Of a DNA stretch of 30,797 bases, positions 15,559-22,924 are shown piece by piece. Within the stretch, counting starts at the first letter, position 1; each line of letters starts with the position of its first letter. Location: assembly GCA_934526125.1 (NCBI GenBank), contig CAKSZU010000020.1:1-30797 (forward strand). The letters run 5' to 3'. The notes below the pieces were generated by a model, which was given only the letters and a program-made list of their open reading frames with translations, ran no database searches and was not told the DNA's origin. This DNA is from an uncultured Faecalibacterium sp. Its GTDB lineage: Bacteria > Bacillota > Clostridia > Oscillospirales > Ruminococcaceae. Made by a program: the position numbers and the translations under genes.

Positions 15559-15990
15559 ATGAAATACGCAACGAAGGAAGCTTTTGAAAAAGCCAATGTG
15601 TTCGGACAGGGCGAGGCCAACACGGCCTATGCCGAATATTTCATCGGGGATTCGTTCCTGAACCCGCTGACCGCCCCGGACGCAGGGATCCACCCCTCCA
15701 ACGTCACCTTTGAGCCGGGCTGCCGGAATAACTGGCACATCCACCATGCCACGGCTGGCGGCGGCCAGCTGCTGATCTGCACCGCCGGTGAGGGCTGGTA
15801 TCAGGAGGAGGGCAAGCCTGCCGTCAGCCTGAAGGAAGGCAGCGTCGTGGTGATCCCTGCTAACGTCAAGCACTGGCACGGTGCCAAGGCCGACAGCTGG
15901 TTCAGCCACATCGCCATGGAGATCCCCGGCGAGGGCTGCAGCAACGAGTGGCTGGAGCCGGTCACCGATGAAGAGTACGCCAAACTGTAA
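15559..15990 (+). CDS. Single-domain cupin protein
   Basis: A 143-residue cupin with likely metal ligands H60 and H62 in NWHIHH, Q70, and H105/H107 in KHWH, on the usual double beta-strand motif spacing. A segment around FLNPLTAP precedes the barrel. Cupins of this length often partner, or are fused to, carboxymuconolactone decarboxylase-like proteins, and a broken one lies further downstream at 17793-18101. The substrate is unknown. GAAGGGAGAGC precedes the ATG. The gene is monocistronic and convergent with the MATE gene. Confidence 0.87.
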   Translation: MKYATKEAFEKANVFGQGEANTAYAEYFIGDSFLNPLTAPDAGIHPSNVTFEPGCRNNWHIHHATAGGGQLLICTAGEGWYQEEGKPAVSLKEGSVVVIPANVKHWHGAKADSWFSHIAMEIPGEGCSNEWLEPVTDEEYAKL

Positions 15991-16014
15991 CATTCCCGCT
16001 CCATAAAAGCAAAA

Positions 16015-16067
16015 AGACATCCCCGGGCCCTTCCATTGCGGAAGCGGTCCGGGGATGTCTGCATTTT
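16015..16067. terminator. Bidirectional terminator between cupin and MATE genes
   Basis: A 15-bp stem (16015-16029 with 16046-16060, one wobble), with an inner CTTCC/GGAAG, carries T-runs in both directions: GCATTTT on the plus side and CTTTTTGC on the minus side. Confidence 0.88.
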
Positions 16068-16076
16068 CCGGGAAAA

Positions 16077-17429
16077 TTATTCTGCCTGTGACTCTGCTTT
16101 TGCCTTGTGTTCCAGATACAGGTAGAAGCAGACGTTCAGGAGGATGCCCACGGCGGTGGAAGCGGGGGCCGCCAGACCGATCCGAGTCAGGCTGGCGTTG
16201 GGCTGGATGCTCATGAAGTAGGCCAGCGGCAGGCGGACCAGCAGGGTCTGCACAAGGCCCTGCACCATGACCCAGACGGTCTTGTTGTTGCCGTTGAAGT
16301 AGCCCACCATGGTGAACATGATGGCGGTGACGATGGTCTCCGGGGCAAAGCCCTTCAGGTAGGCAAAACCGTTGGCGACGACGGCAGCGTCGGTGGTGAA
16401 GACGCTGCACAGCACGTCGCCCCGCAGCATGATCAGGGCAAACACCGCGCAGCCGAACACCAGACCGATGCCCATGCCGGTGAACATGGATTTCTGGGCC
16501 CGCTTCTTGTTGCCTGCACCGATGTTCTGGGAGACGAAGGAAGCCATGGACTGCATCAGGGAGCTGGGAATCAGCATGGCGAAATTGACGATCTTGCAGG
16601 CCACGCCGTAGCCGGAGGAAGCCTCCAGACCCAGACGGTTGACGAAGGCGCAGAGGGCCAGGAAGGAAAGCTGGGTCAGGAACTCCTGCAATGCCAGCGG
16701 CAGGCCGATGCCCAGGAACTTGCGGCACTGGGGGTTCAGACGGAAATCGGTCTTGTGGAGGGAGAAGGGCAGGTCCTTCTTCAGCAGCATCACTACGGCG
16801 CAGACCACGCTGACGGCCTGCGCAAAGACGGTGGCCATGGCCGCACCGGCGGCGTCCAGATGCAGACCGGCCACCAGAGCCAGGTCGCCGATGATGTTGC
16901 ACACGCAGGCCACCAGCACGAAAAGCAGGGGAGACTTGCTGTCGCCCAGCCCGCGGAAGATGGCGGACAGCAGGTTATAGGCCACGATGAAGAAGATGCC
17001 GCTGCCGCAGATCCGCACATAGCAGGCGGTCAGGTCCACGGCCTCGGCGGGGGCCTGCATCAGCACCGAGATGGGGCGGGCAAGGCTCACCATGACCACG
17101 AACAGCATGGCAGAGATCAGGGTAAAGACCACGGCGGCCCCGCCGATGACCTGCCCGATGTACTGGGGCTTCTTCTCGCCCAGGTACCGGGCGATGAGGA
17201 CGGTGATGCCCATGGCGAACTGCGTCACCACAAAGGTGACCAGGTTTAGAACCTGACTGCCGGTGGAGACGGCGGACAGGCCGGAGGTGGAGCCGAAGCG
17301 GCCCACCACCAGAAGGTCCACAGCACCATAGGCGGCCTGCAGGACCAGTGCGCCCAGGATCGGCAGCATGAAGAGGCTGAGCTTTTTCAGGATGCTGCCC
17401 TGAGTAAAATCGGTTTTATCGTTTTTCAT
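16077..17429 (-). CDS. MATE-family multidrug/cation antiporter
   Basis: A 450-residue protein with twelve predicted membrane helices and the MATE pattern: an N-terminal KKLSLFMLPILGALVLQAAYG helix, VVGRFGSTSGLSAVSTG, the IGLPLALQEFL region that opens the second half, and a short charged tail. MATE proteins export drugs or metabolites in exchange for Na+ or H+. I start at ATG 17429, behind AAAGGAG; an ATG 22 codons upstream in the same frame lies inside marR. The start overlaps the marR stop by 14 bases, so the regulator is translated first and likely controls this pump. The substrate is unknown. Confidence 0.93.
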   Translation of the reverse strand: MKNDKTDFTQGSILKKLSLFMLPILGALVLQAAYGAVDLLVVGRFGSTSGLSAVSTGSQVLNLVTFVVTQFAMGITVLIARYLGEKKPQYIGQVIGGAAVVFTLISAMLFVVMVSLARPISVLMQAPAEAVDLTACYVRICGSGIFFIVAYNLLSAIFRGLGDSKSPLLFVLVACVCNIIGDLALVAGLHLDAAGAAMATVFAQAVSVVCAVVMLLKKDLPFSLHKTDFRLNPQCRKFLGIGLPLALQEFLTQLSFLALCAFVNRLGLEASSGYGVACKIVNFAMLIPSSLMQSMASFVSQNIGAGNKKRAQKSMFTGMGIGLVFGCAVFALIMLRGDVLCSVFTTDAAVVANGFAYLKGFAPETIVTAIMFTMVGYFNGNNKTVWVMVQGLVQTLLVRLPLAYFMSIQPNASLTRIGLAAPASTAVGILLNVCFYLYLEHKAKAESQAE

Positions 17430-17784
17430 CGGGGGATCTCCTTTCACTGAGGATCTGATAGAATCGTTCCAGGGTGCGGATGGTACACTCGGCATCGGCT
17501 TCAGAAATGCTGTCGAAACAGGGGGCCAGCGCCTGGAAATAGTCGGTGTTGTACTTCCGGGAGAGCTGCAGCCCTGCCTCGGTCAGGGAAAGGTAGGTCA
17601 CCTGTCCATCCTCTGCACAGCTCTGCTTCTGCAGATAGCCCCGGGCTTCCATGTTCTTGACGGTGCGGGTCACGCCGGGCCGGGGCAGGCCCAGCGCGTC
17701 GCTGAGGTCGGATACTTTGACCTGCAGACCCTGCTCTTCCAGCCGCTGGATGGTGTCCAGGATCTGGATATAGGAGGGCATCAC
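17416..17784 (-). CDS. MarR-family regulator, apparently 5'-truncated
   Basis: This 122-residue winged-helix protein has the MarR core: SDLSDALGLPRPGVTRTVKNMEARGYLQKQ (recognition helix region) followed by a wing and C-terminal helices. The first codons, (GTG)-ATG then PSYIQILDTIQRL, are where MarR helix alpha-2 begins. Helix alpha-1 (about 25-30 residues, part of the dimer interface) is missing. Upstream codons continue open with LPQG, like normal MarR sequence, until they run into the antisense remnant of a decarboxylase gene. The ribosome site is poor (AGGGGG next to the start). It is operonic with the MATE pump. It may be non-functional. Confidence 0.75.
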   Translation of the reverse strand: MMPSYIQILDTIQRLEEQGLQVKVSDLSDALGLPRPGVTRTVKNMEARGYLQKQSCAEDGQVTYLSLTEAGLQLSRKYNTDYFQALAPCFDSISEADAECTIRTLERFYQILSERRSPDEKR

Positions 17785-17792
17785 CCCCTGGG

Positions 17793-18101
17793 GCAGGGCG
17801 TGATTCTCTGGGCAGTTTCGCCCCGGCCTTTGCCCATTATAACGACGATGTTCTCTTCGGCGAGAACTGGAACGATGACGGCATCGACGTCAAGACCCGC
17901 AGCATCATCACCGTGGTGGCGCTGATGGCTTCCGGCGTGACGGATTCTTCGCTGAAGTTCCACCTGCAGAACGCAAAGAACCACGGCGTGACCCAGAAGG
18001 AGATCGCCGCGATCATCACCCATGTGGCCTTCTACGCAGGCTGGCCCAAGGGCTGGGCCGTGTTCAACATGGCCAAGGAACTCTGGGACGTAGAGGAGTA
18101 A
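17793..18101 (+). pseudogene. Carboxymuconolactone decarboxylase-family remnant (5' end missing)
   Basis: In the plus frame, AGRD..GSFAPAFAHYNDDVLFGENWN and then KTRSIITVVALMASG, SSLKFHLQNAKNHGV and THVAFYAGWPKGWAVFNMAKELW are clearly carboxymuconolactone decarboxylase (AhpD-like fold) sequence ending in TAA at 18099-18101. No ATG, GTG or TTG lies in frame before GTG 17913, which would give only 62 residues and lose the conserved front helices. The CxxC of AhpD is absent, as usual for this subfamily. The missing N-terminus abuts the marR start. I read it as a broken gene whose promoter and first codons were lost. The intact cupin partner lies 1.8 kb upstream. Confidence 0.8.
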
Positions 18102-18112
18102 AGATCGAAAAG

Positions 18113-18148
18113 AAAAAGGCGAAGCTGCACGGAACAGCTTCGCCTTTT
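18113..18148. terminator. Bidirectional terminator between the CMD remnant and galU
   Basis: A perfect 10-bp stem, GGCGAAGCTG (18118-18127) with CAGCTTCGCC (18135-18144), flanked by an A-run and TTTT. Confidence 0.92.
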
Positions 18149-18169
18149 CTCTTTGCGATCCATATACGG

Positions 18170-19045
18170 TTACAGGGTCTTGCAGAACTCCTTCAGGTAG
18201 GCACGGAAGGCCTCGCCGATCTCGGGGTGCTGCAGGGCCAGCTCCACCTGAGCTTCCACCACACGGAGCTTGTTGCCCATATCGTAGTGGGTGCCGGTGA
18301 ACTCCACCGCCGTCATGCCGCCGCAGTTGCGGGCGTACTCGGCCATGGCATCGGTCAGCTGGATCTCGCCGCCGGCACCGGGCTTGGTGTGGGCCAGGAT
18401 GTCGTAGATCTCCGGGGTCAGCAGGACACGGCCCAGGATGGAGTAATTGCTGAACTCCTGTCCCTTCTTGGGCTTCTCGATCATGTCGTCCACGAAGAAA
18501 TAGTTGTCGTGGATGGGGGTGGTCTTCAGGCTGCAGTAGCGGCTGACGTCGGCCCATGGTACAGCGGACACACCGGCCGCCGGACGGCCGAACTCCTCGT
18601 AAGCACGGATCAGCTGGGCGCAGACCGGGTCCTCGCCCCAGATCACATCGTCGCCGTAGATGACCACGAAAGGATCATCGCCGGTAAAGGACTTCGCCAC
18701 GCTGACGGCATGGCCCAGACCCAGGGTCTGCTTCTGGCGCACAAAGTAGATGTTGGCCAGGTTGGCAATGCCAAGGCACTCCTCCAGCATCTTTTCCTTA
18801 CCGGGGGCAGCCAGCTTTTCCTCCAGCTCGGGGCTGCGGTCAAAGTGGTCTTCGATCACGCTCTGGTTCCGGCCCAGAATGATCAGGATATCGGTGATGC
18901 CGGACCGGACGGCTTCCTCCACCAGATACTGGATGGCAGGTTTGTCCACGATGGGGAGCATCCCCTTGGGCATGGCCTTGGTGGCTGGCAGGACACGGGT
19001 GCCCAGACCGGCGGCGGGGATGACGGCCTTCGTAACTTTTTTCAT
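18170..19045 (-). CDS. galU: UTP--glucose-1-phosphate uridylyltransferase
   Basis: This 291-residue enzyme makes UDP-glucose from UTP and glucose-1-phosphate for glycans and galactose metabolism. The nucleotide-binding signature AAGLGTRVLPATKAMPKGMLP is at residues 10-30. The remaining GalU marks include IILGRNQ, VIYGDDV, EKP and a GEIQLTDAM motif. I start at ATG 19045, behind AAGGAG nine bases upstream; an ATG 7 codons earlier gives no better context. It follows the RING-type gene by 52 bases on the same strand, so they probably share transcription. No other nucleotide-sugar gene is next to it. Confidence 0.96.
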   Translation of the reverse strand: MKKVTKAVIPAAGLGTRVLPATKAMPKGMLPIVDKPAIQYLVEEAVRSGITDILIILGRNQSVIEDHFDRSPELEEKLAAPGKEKMLEECLGIANLANIYFVRQKQTLGLGHAVSVAKSFTGDDPFVVIYGDDVIWGEDPVCAQLIRAYEEFGRPAAGVSAVPWADVSRYCSLKTTPIHDNYFFVDDMIEKPKKGQEFSNYSILGRVLLTPEIYDILAHTKPGAGGEIQLTDAMAEYARNCGGMTAVEFTGTHYDMGNKLRVVEAQVELALQHPEIGEAFRAYLKEFCKTL

Positions 19046-19097
19046 GATTCGGAACTCCTTCATCAATAAGATCGTCGGGATGTCAGCGGGCTGCAGA

Positions 19098-20081
19098 TCA
19101 GCCGTAGACCAGATTCAGCAGAGCCTCCACATTGGGGCCCAGCAGCATGGTGGCGGCGCTGCCCAGCACCATCAGCAGGGCCAGGCTGCCGAACACGGCG
19201 GCCCAGCTGGTGCCGCCCTGTGCGCAGAGTACGGCCTTGCGCTGTGCTTCATCGGGGAACTCGGCCCGGATGCGGCGGATCTTTGCGGCAGCGCTCTTGC
19301 GGTAGAACCACTTGCCGTACATGCCCCGCACCACCATCAGCAGGAAGCTCAGGGCTGAGCAGATCCGCGACAGGATCAGCAGGGTGGAGCCGGACAGGTT
19401 GGGGGCCAGGGAGCTGCCCGTGACCTGCATCAGATCGATGAAGGTGGGCAGGGCCAGCACCAGCTCGGCCGCCAAGAAAGCGAAGGCCGGTTTCCATGCC
19501 TTGCGGTAGAAGAAGTAGAAGGGCCCGAACAGCAAAGCCGAAAGGCTCATGGAGACCTTGCTGTGCTGCAGCTGCATCCGGCAGTAGGTACTCAGGTAGG
19601 CCGGGGACGCGGAGCCGATGTAGGCGGCCCAGTCCTTGCAGGGGATGCCGTCCATGACCTCTTCCTTGCCGAAAGCGGCCTGATAGGTCTGGCGCATGGG
19701 GTCGGCCTGGGGCGCGCCGGTCTCCTGGAACTGACGGTAGAAGGTGGAGTAATCGAACTCCTCGCTGTGTTCGTCCGGTTCCGTGCGGTCCTGGGGCTCC
19801 TGTGCGCCCTCCGGCGGCAGGACAGCGCCGCAGCAGCGGCAGTGGGCCTCACTGCGCAGGGTGCGCTCGCCGCAGGCGGGGCAGGTGCAGAGTTCGGAGT
19901 CCTGATAGGGAAACTTCCACTCGTAGCCCGCCGCATGGGCAGGGGCGTGGATGCAGCGGCCGAGCTTTTCGTAACAGTCACGGTGATAGGGTGCGCCGCA
20001 GTCCGGGCAGACGACGATGTCGTCCTGCAGTGTCAGCGGCTTGCCGCAGCCCTCACAGGGGCAGCCATAATATTTGGGCAT
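19098..20081 (-). CDS. Prokaryotic RING/zinc-ribbon membrane protein (DUF2628-like)
   Basis: A 327-residue protein with an unusual front. Residues 7-45 form a treble-clef/RING-like cluster: C7, C9, C12, C25, C28, H33, C36, C43, H45. A zinc ribbon follows (C67-x2-C70, C81-x2-C84). After an acidic linker (about 90-120), the rest holds about four membrane helices, including SALLFGPFYFFYRKAW, the typical segment of the DUF2628 family. This matches the bacterial RING (Prok-RING) plus DUF2628 build seen in Clostridia. The RING domains have been linked computationally to ubiquitin-like systems, but no E1/E2-like gene lies nearby. GGGAGG precedes the ATG. galU follows downstream. Confidence 0.8.
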   Translation of the reverse strand: MPKYYGCPCEGCGKPLTLQDDIVVCPDCGAPYHRDCYEKLGRCIHAPAHAAGYEWKFPYQDSELCTCPACGERTLRSEAHCRCCGAVLPPEGAQEPQDRTEPDEHSEEFDYSTFYRQFQETGAPQADPMRQTYQAAFGKEEVMDGIPCKDWAAYIGSASPAYLSTYCRMQLQHSKVSMSLSALLFGPFYFFYRKAWKPAFAFLAAELVLALPTFIDLMQVTGSSLAPNLSGSTLLILSRICSALSFLLMVVRGMYGKWFYRKSAAAKIRRIRAEFPDEAQRKAVLCAQGGTSWAAVFGSLALLMVLGSAATMLLGPNVEALLNLVYG

Positions 20082-20110
20082 AAGATCCTCCCGACTTGGT
20101 AGATAAACCT

Positions 20111-20139
20111 ATTATACTCCCTTGAAAGGGAAAAGAAAA
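20111..20139 (-). promoter_or_regulatory. Possible promoter of the RING-type gene
   Basis: On the minus strand TATAAT lies at 20116-20111; the -35 (TTTTCT, 20139-20134) is weak. Confidence 0.45.
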
Positions 20140-20182
20140 GCCAAAAATCTTCAAATTTCCAGCATCATAGTAATTTTTCCTC

Positions 20183-20211
20183 TTTACTTTATCATGGATT
20201 CTGGGTATACT
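20183..20211 (+). promoter_or_regulatory. Promoter of prfB
   Basis: TTTACT at 20183-20188 and TATACT at 20206-20211 with a 17-base spacer; start near 20218, leaving a 5' leader of about 137 bases. Confidence 0.7.
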
Positions 20212-20246
20212 AATGAAGTATCTGTGTATAAACTGTATCTTTTGCA

Positions 20247-20288
20247 GCAAACCGGCTTTTCAATGCGGCGGCAACAACGCCGGTTTGC
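20247..20288 (+). other. Hairpin in the prfB leader
   Basis: A perfect 10-bp stem, GCAAACCGGC (20247-20256) with GCCGGTTTGC (20279-20288), has a 22-base loop. No T-run follows, so it is not an intrinsic terminator. Its role is unknown. Confidence 0.6.
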
Positions 20289-20354
20289 CTGTCGCGGATA
20301 TGGTGTTTCGTTTCCAATGATATTTAGTCTCGCGATAAGAGGTATTCTGAAAAT

Positions 20355-21476
20355 ATGATCACTACCGATGAACTGAAGGTGCAGCTGGCCGACTACGGCA
20401 CGGCTGTGAAGGACCTTGAGGAAGCGCTGGCCATCGACGCTTCCCGCAAGCGTGTGCAGGAGCTGGAGCATACCATGTCCCGCCCCGGCTTCTACGATGA
20501 TGTGGACCTGAGCAAGAAGGTCTTTGACGAGGTGGGCGACCTGAAAGGCAAGCTGACCCGTTTTGAGAAGCTGCAGGGCCTGTACGATGATGCCGAGACC
20601 ATGCTGGTGATGCTGGACGAGGAGTATGACCCCGAGATGGTCCCCGAGGCTGAGGAGGCCGTCAACGCCGTGGGCAAGGCCGTGGACGAGCTGCAGCTGA
20701 TGACCATGCTGAACGGCGAGTACGACCACAGCAACGCCATCCTGACCTTCCACGCCGGTACCGGCGGCACCGAGGCACAGGACTGGGCCGAGATGCTGTA
20801 CCGCATGTACAACAAGTGGGCACAGGCCCACGGCATGACGGTGGAAGTGCTGGACTATCAGGACGGCGACGAGGCCGGCCTGAAGAGCGCTTCCATGATG
20901 GTCAAGGGTGCCAACGCCTACGGCCTGCTCAAGAGCGAGAACGGTGTCCATCGTCTGGTCCGCGTCTCTCCCTTTGACGCCAACGCCCGCCGCCAGACCA
21001 GCTTTGCTTCGCTGGAAGTCATGCCCGAGCTGGACAACACCATTCAGGTGGATATCCGCCCGGAGGATATCGAGATGCAGGTCTACCGCTCCTCCGGTGC
21101 CGGCGGCCAGCACATCAACAAGACTTCTTCCGCAGTCCGTCTGATCCACAAGCCCACCGGCATCGTGGTCAGCTGCCAGACCCAGCGCAGCCAGTTCCAG
21201 AACCGTGACTACGCCATGGAAATGCTGAAGGCCAAGCTCTATCAGATTGCCAAGCAGCAGCACATGGACAAGATCGAGGACATCAAGGGCGTTCAGAACG
21301 AGATCGCCTGGGGTCATCAGATCCGCAGCTATGTCTTCATGCCCTATACCATGGTCAAGGATCACCGCACCAACTATGAGACCGGCAACGTGGATGCCGT
21401 CATGGACGGCGATCTGGACGGTTTCATCTTTGCCTACCTCAAGGCTGCCAGCCGCGGGGAACTGCAGGATACCTGA
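20355..21476 (+). CDS. prfB: Peptide chain release factor 2
   Basis: A 373-residue class I release factor. The UGA/UAA anticodon-like SPF tripeptide is S205-P206-F207 and the catalytic GGQ is G250-G251-Q252. RF2 releases nascent chains at UGA and UAA stops in the ribosome A site. The frame is continuous from ATG 20355 through the helical N-terminal domain (SRPGFYDD motif at about 42-49). It shows no CUU-UGA-C programmed frameshift site, unlike E. coli and B. subtilis prfB. AAGAGG lies 12 bases upstream, a spacing longer than ideal. It is a single gene with its own promoter and a strong terminator. Confidence 0.97.
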   Translation: MITTDELKVQLADYGTAVKDLEEALAIDASRKRVQELEHTMSRPGFYDDVDLSKKVFDEVGDLKGKLTRFEKLQGLYDDAETMLVMLDEEYDPEMVPEAEEAVNAVGKAVDELQLMTMLNGEYDHSNAILTFHAGTGGTEAQDWAEMLYRMYNKWAQAHGMTVEVLDYQDGDEAGLKSASMMVKGANAYGLLKSENGVHRLVRVSPFDANARRQTSFASLEVMPELDNTIQVDIRPEDIEMQVYRSSGAGGQHINKTSSAVRLIHKPTGIVVSCQTQRSQFQNRDYAMEMLKAKLYQIAKQQHMDKIEDIKGVQNEIAWGHQIRSYVFMPYTMVKDHRTNYETGNVDAVMDGDLDGFIFAYLKAASRGELQDT

Positions 21477-21497
21477 TCCTGTCGATCAAACTTCGGA

Positions 21498-21535
21498 GAG
21501 CCCTCTGCACCCAGACCGTGCAGGGGGCTCTTTTT
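21498..21535 (+). terminator. Intrinsic terminator of prfB
   Basis: A 13-bp stem, 21498-21510 with 21518-21530 (one wobble), then five T. Confidence 0.92.
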
Positions 21536-21550
21536 GCTGTCCGGGTGCAA

Positions 21551-21584
21551 CAAAAAGGAGCCTGCGCAGCAGGGCGCAGGCTCC
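21551..21584 (-). terminator. Intrinsic terminator of the phosphofructokinase pair
   Basis: A perfect 11-bp stem, GGAGCCTGCGC (21557-21567) with GCGCAGGCTCC (21574-21584). On the minus strand it is followed by TTTTTG. Confidence 0.9.
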
Positions 21585-21607
21585 GGAAAAGCAGGGCAGA
21601 AGAAAAA

Positions 21608-22840
21608 TCACTTCCGGTTCTTCATGTAGATGTGGTGGGGCAGACCGGCGATGTACAGCGGGGTCAGCTCGGCCTGGATCAGCGGACGGGCGTAGTTCAG
21701 GAACTCCTCGGTCATCTGGGTGTGGTTCTCGTTCATCCAGCTCAGGGGCACCTTCTTCTCCAGGTTTGCCACTTCGCTGATGGGATGCAGCTCGGTGGTG
21801 CACTGATAGGGGCTGTTGGAGATCCGCTTCAGGGCGACCATCTGACCGGTGACACCCTCGAAGGCGGCCTTGACGGCAGCACCGCCGACCTGATAGGCTT
21901 CGGTGATGTCGGTGCGGCTGGTCAGGTGGCCGGCGCAGCGCTGCAGGGTGGAAAGCTCAATGCAACGGGTCTTGGTGTCCAGATTGCGGGCCACGGTGTT
22001 GGCCAGGAAACGGGCCGTACCGGTCAGGGCCTTGTGGCCGAAAGCGTCTACCGCATGGACATCGTCGGCCAGCTCGCAGACATAGCGGCCGTCCTCCAGC
22101 TTGACGCCTTCGGAGACGGCAATGACGATGCTGGGCTTCTTCTCCTGCATCACGCGGACCTTCTCGATGAAGTGATCCACATTGAAGGGGACCTCGGGCA
22201 GGCAGATCATATCCACGCCTTCGCAGTCATCGCCCTTGGCCAGAGCGGCGGCAGCGGTCAGCCAGCCGGCGTTGCGGCCCATGATCTCCACCACGGTGAC
22301 ATACTTGGTGCCGTAGACCGTGGCATCGCGGATGATCTCCTTCATCACCACGCCGATGTACTTTGCCGCAGAGCCGTAACCGGGGGTGTGATCGGTGACC
22401 ATCAGGTCGTTGTCGATGGTCTTGGGCACACCCATGAAGCGGATATCGCTCTGGATGCGGGCACCGTAGTCGGCCAGCTTGCCGATGGTATCCATGGAGT
22501 CGTTGCCGCCGATATAGAAGAAGTAGCCGATGTCCAGCTTCTCCAGAATGGCGAACAGCTTCTTGTAGATCGCCTCATCGGTGTGCCAGTCGGGCAGCTT
22601 GTAACGGCAGCTGCCCAGGAAGCTGGACGGGGTTCGCTTGAGCAGCTCGATGTCCAGGTCATCGGTCAGCACGGTGGAAAGATCCACCACCCGCTCTTCC
22701 AGCAGACCGGCCACGCCGTTGCACATGCCGTAGACCACCTCGGCGCCGCGGCTCTTGCAGCTCTCGAACACACCGGCCAGACTTGCGTTGATGACGGAAG
22801 TAGGACCGCCAGACTGACCAACGATTGCATTTTTACCCAT
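21608..22840 (-). CDS. PPi-type 6-phosphofructokinase, copy 1
   Basis: This 410-residue enzyme is a pyrophosphate-dependent-type phosphofructokinase interconverting fructose-6-phosphate and fructose-1,6-bisphosphate. The phosphate-donor motif reads GGNDS at residues 111-115. An ATP enzyme has GGDGS there and the usual PPi form GGDDS, so the second Asp that favours PPi is kept but the first Asp is Asn. The catalytic segment is PKTIDND (139-145), with the Lys of PPi enzymes. AAAGGAG precedes the ATG. It lies 84 bases after copy 2 on the same strand and shares its terminator. PPi specificity is inferred from motifs. Confidence 0.92.
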   Translation of the reverse strand: MGKNAIVGQSGGPTSVINASLAGVFESCKSRGAEVVYGMCNGVAGLLEERVVDLSTVLTDDLDIELLKRTPSSFLGSCRYKLPDWHTDEAIYKKLFAILEKLDIGYFFYIGGNDSMDTIGKLADYGARIQSDIRFMGVPKTIDNDLMVTDHTPGYGSAAKYIGVVMKEIIRDATVYGTKYVTVVEIMGRNAGWLTAAAALAKGDDCEGVDMICLPEVPFNVDHFIEKVRVMQEKKPSIVIAVSEGVKLEDGRYVCELADDVHAVDAFGHKALTGTARFLANTVARNLDTKTRCIELSTLQRCAGHLTSRTDITEAYQVGGAAVKAAFEGVTGQMVALKRISNSPYQCTTELHPISEVANLEKKVPLSWMNENHTQMTEEFLNYARPLIQAELTPLYIAGLPHHIYMKNRK

Positions 22841-22924
22841 GATTTTTTCTCCTTTTCTTCTGCTTCGGCTTTTATATTATCGTGCAGGAGCACGAAAACA
22901 GATGGGGAAGGGACGCGGGGGAAC

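Noticed and set aside
20122..20358. Small plus-strand frame ending in the prfB start (ATGA overlap)
   Set aside because: It begins before the promoter and has no ribosome site; the shift context for RF2 (CUU UGA C) is absent. A short leader peptide cannot be excluded but is not supported.
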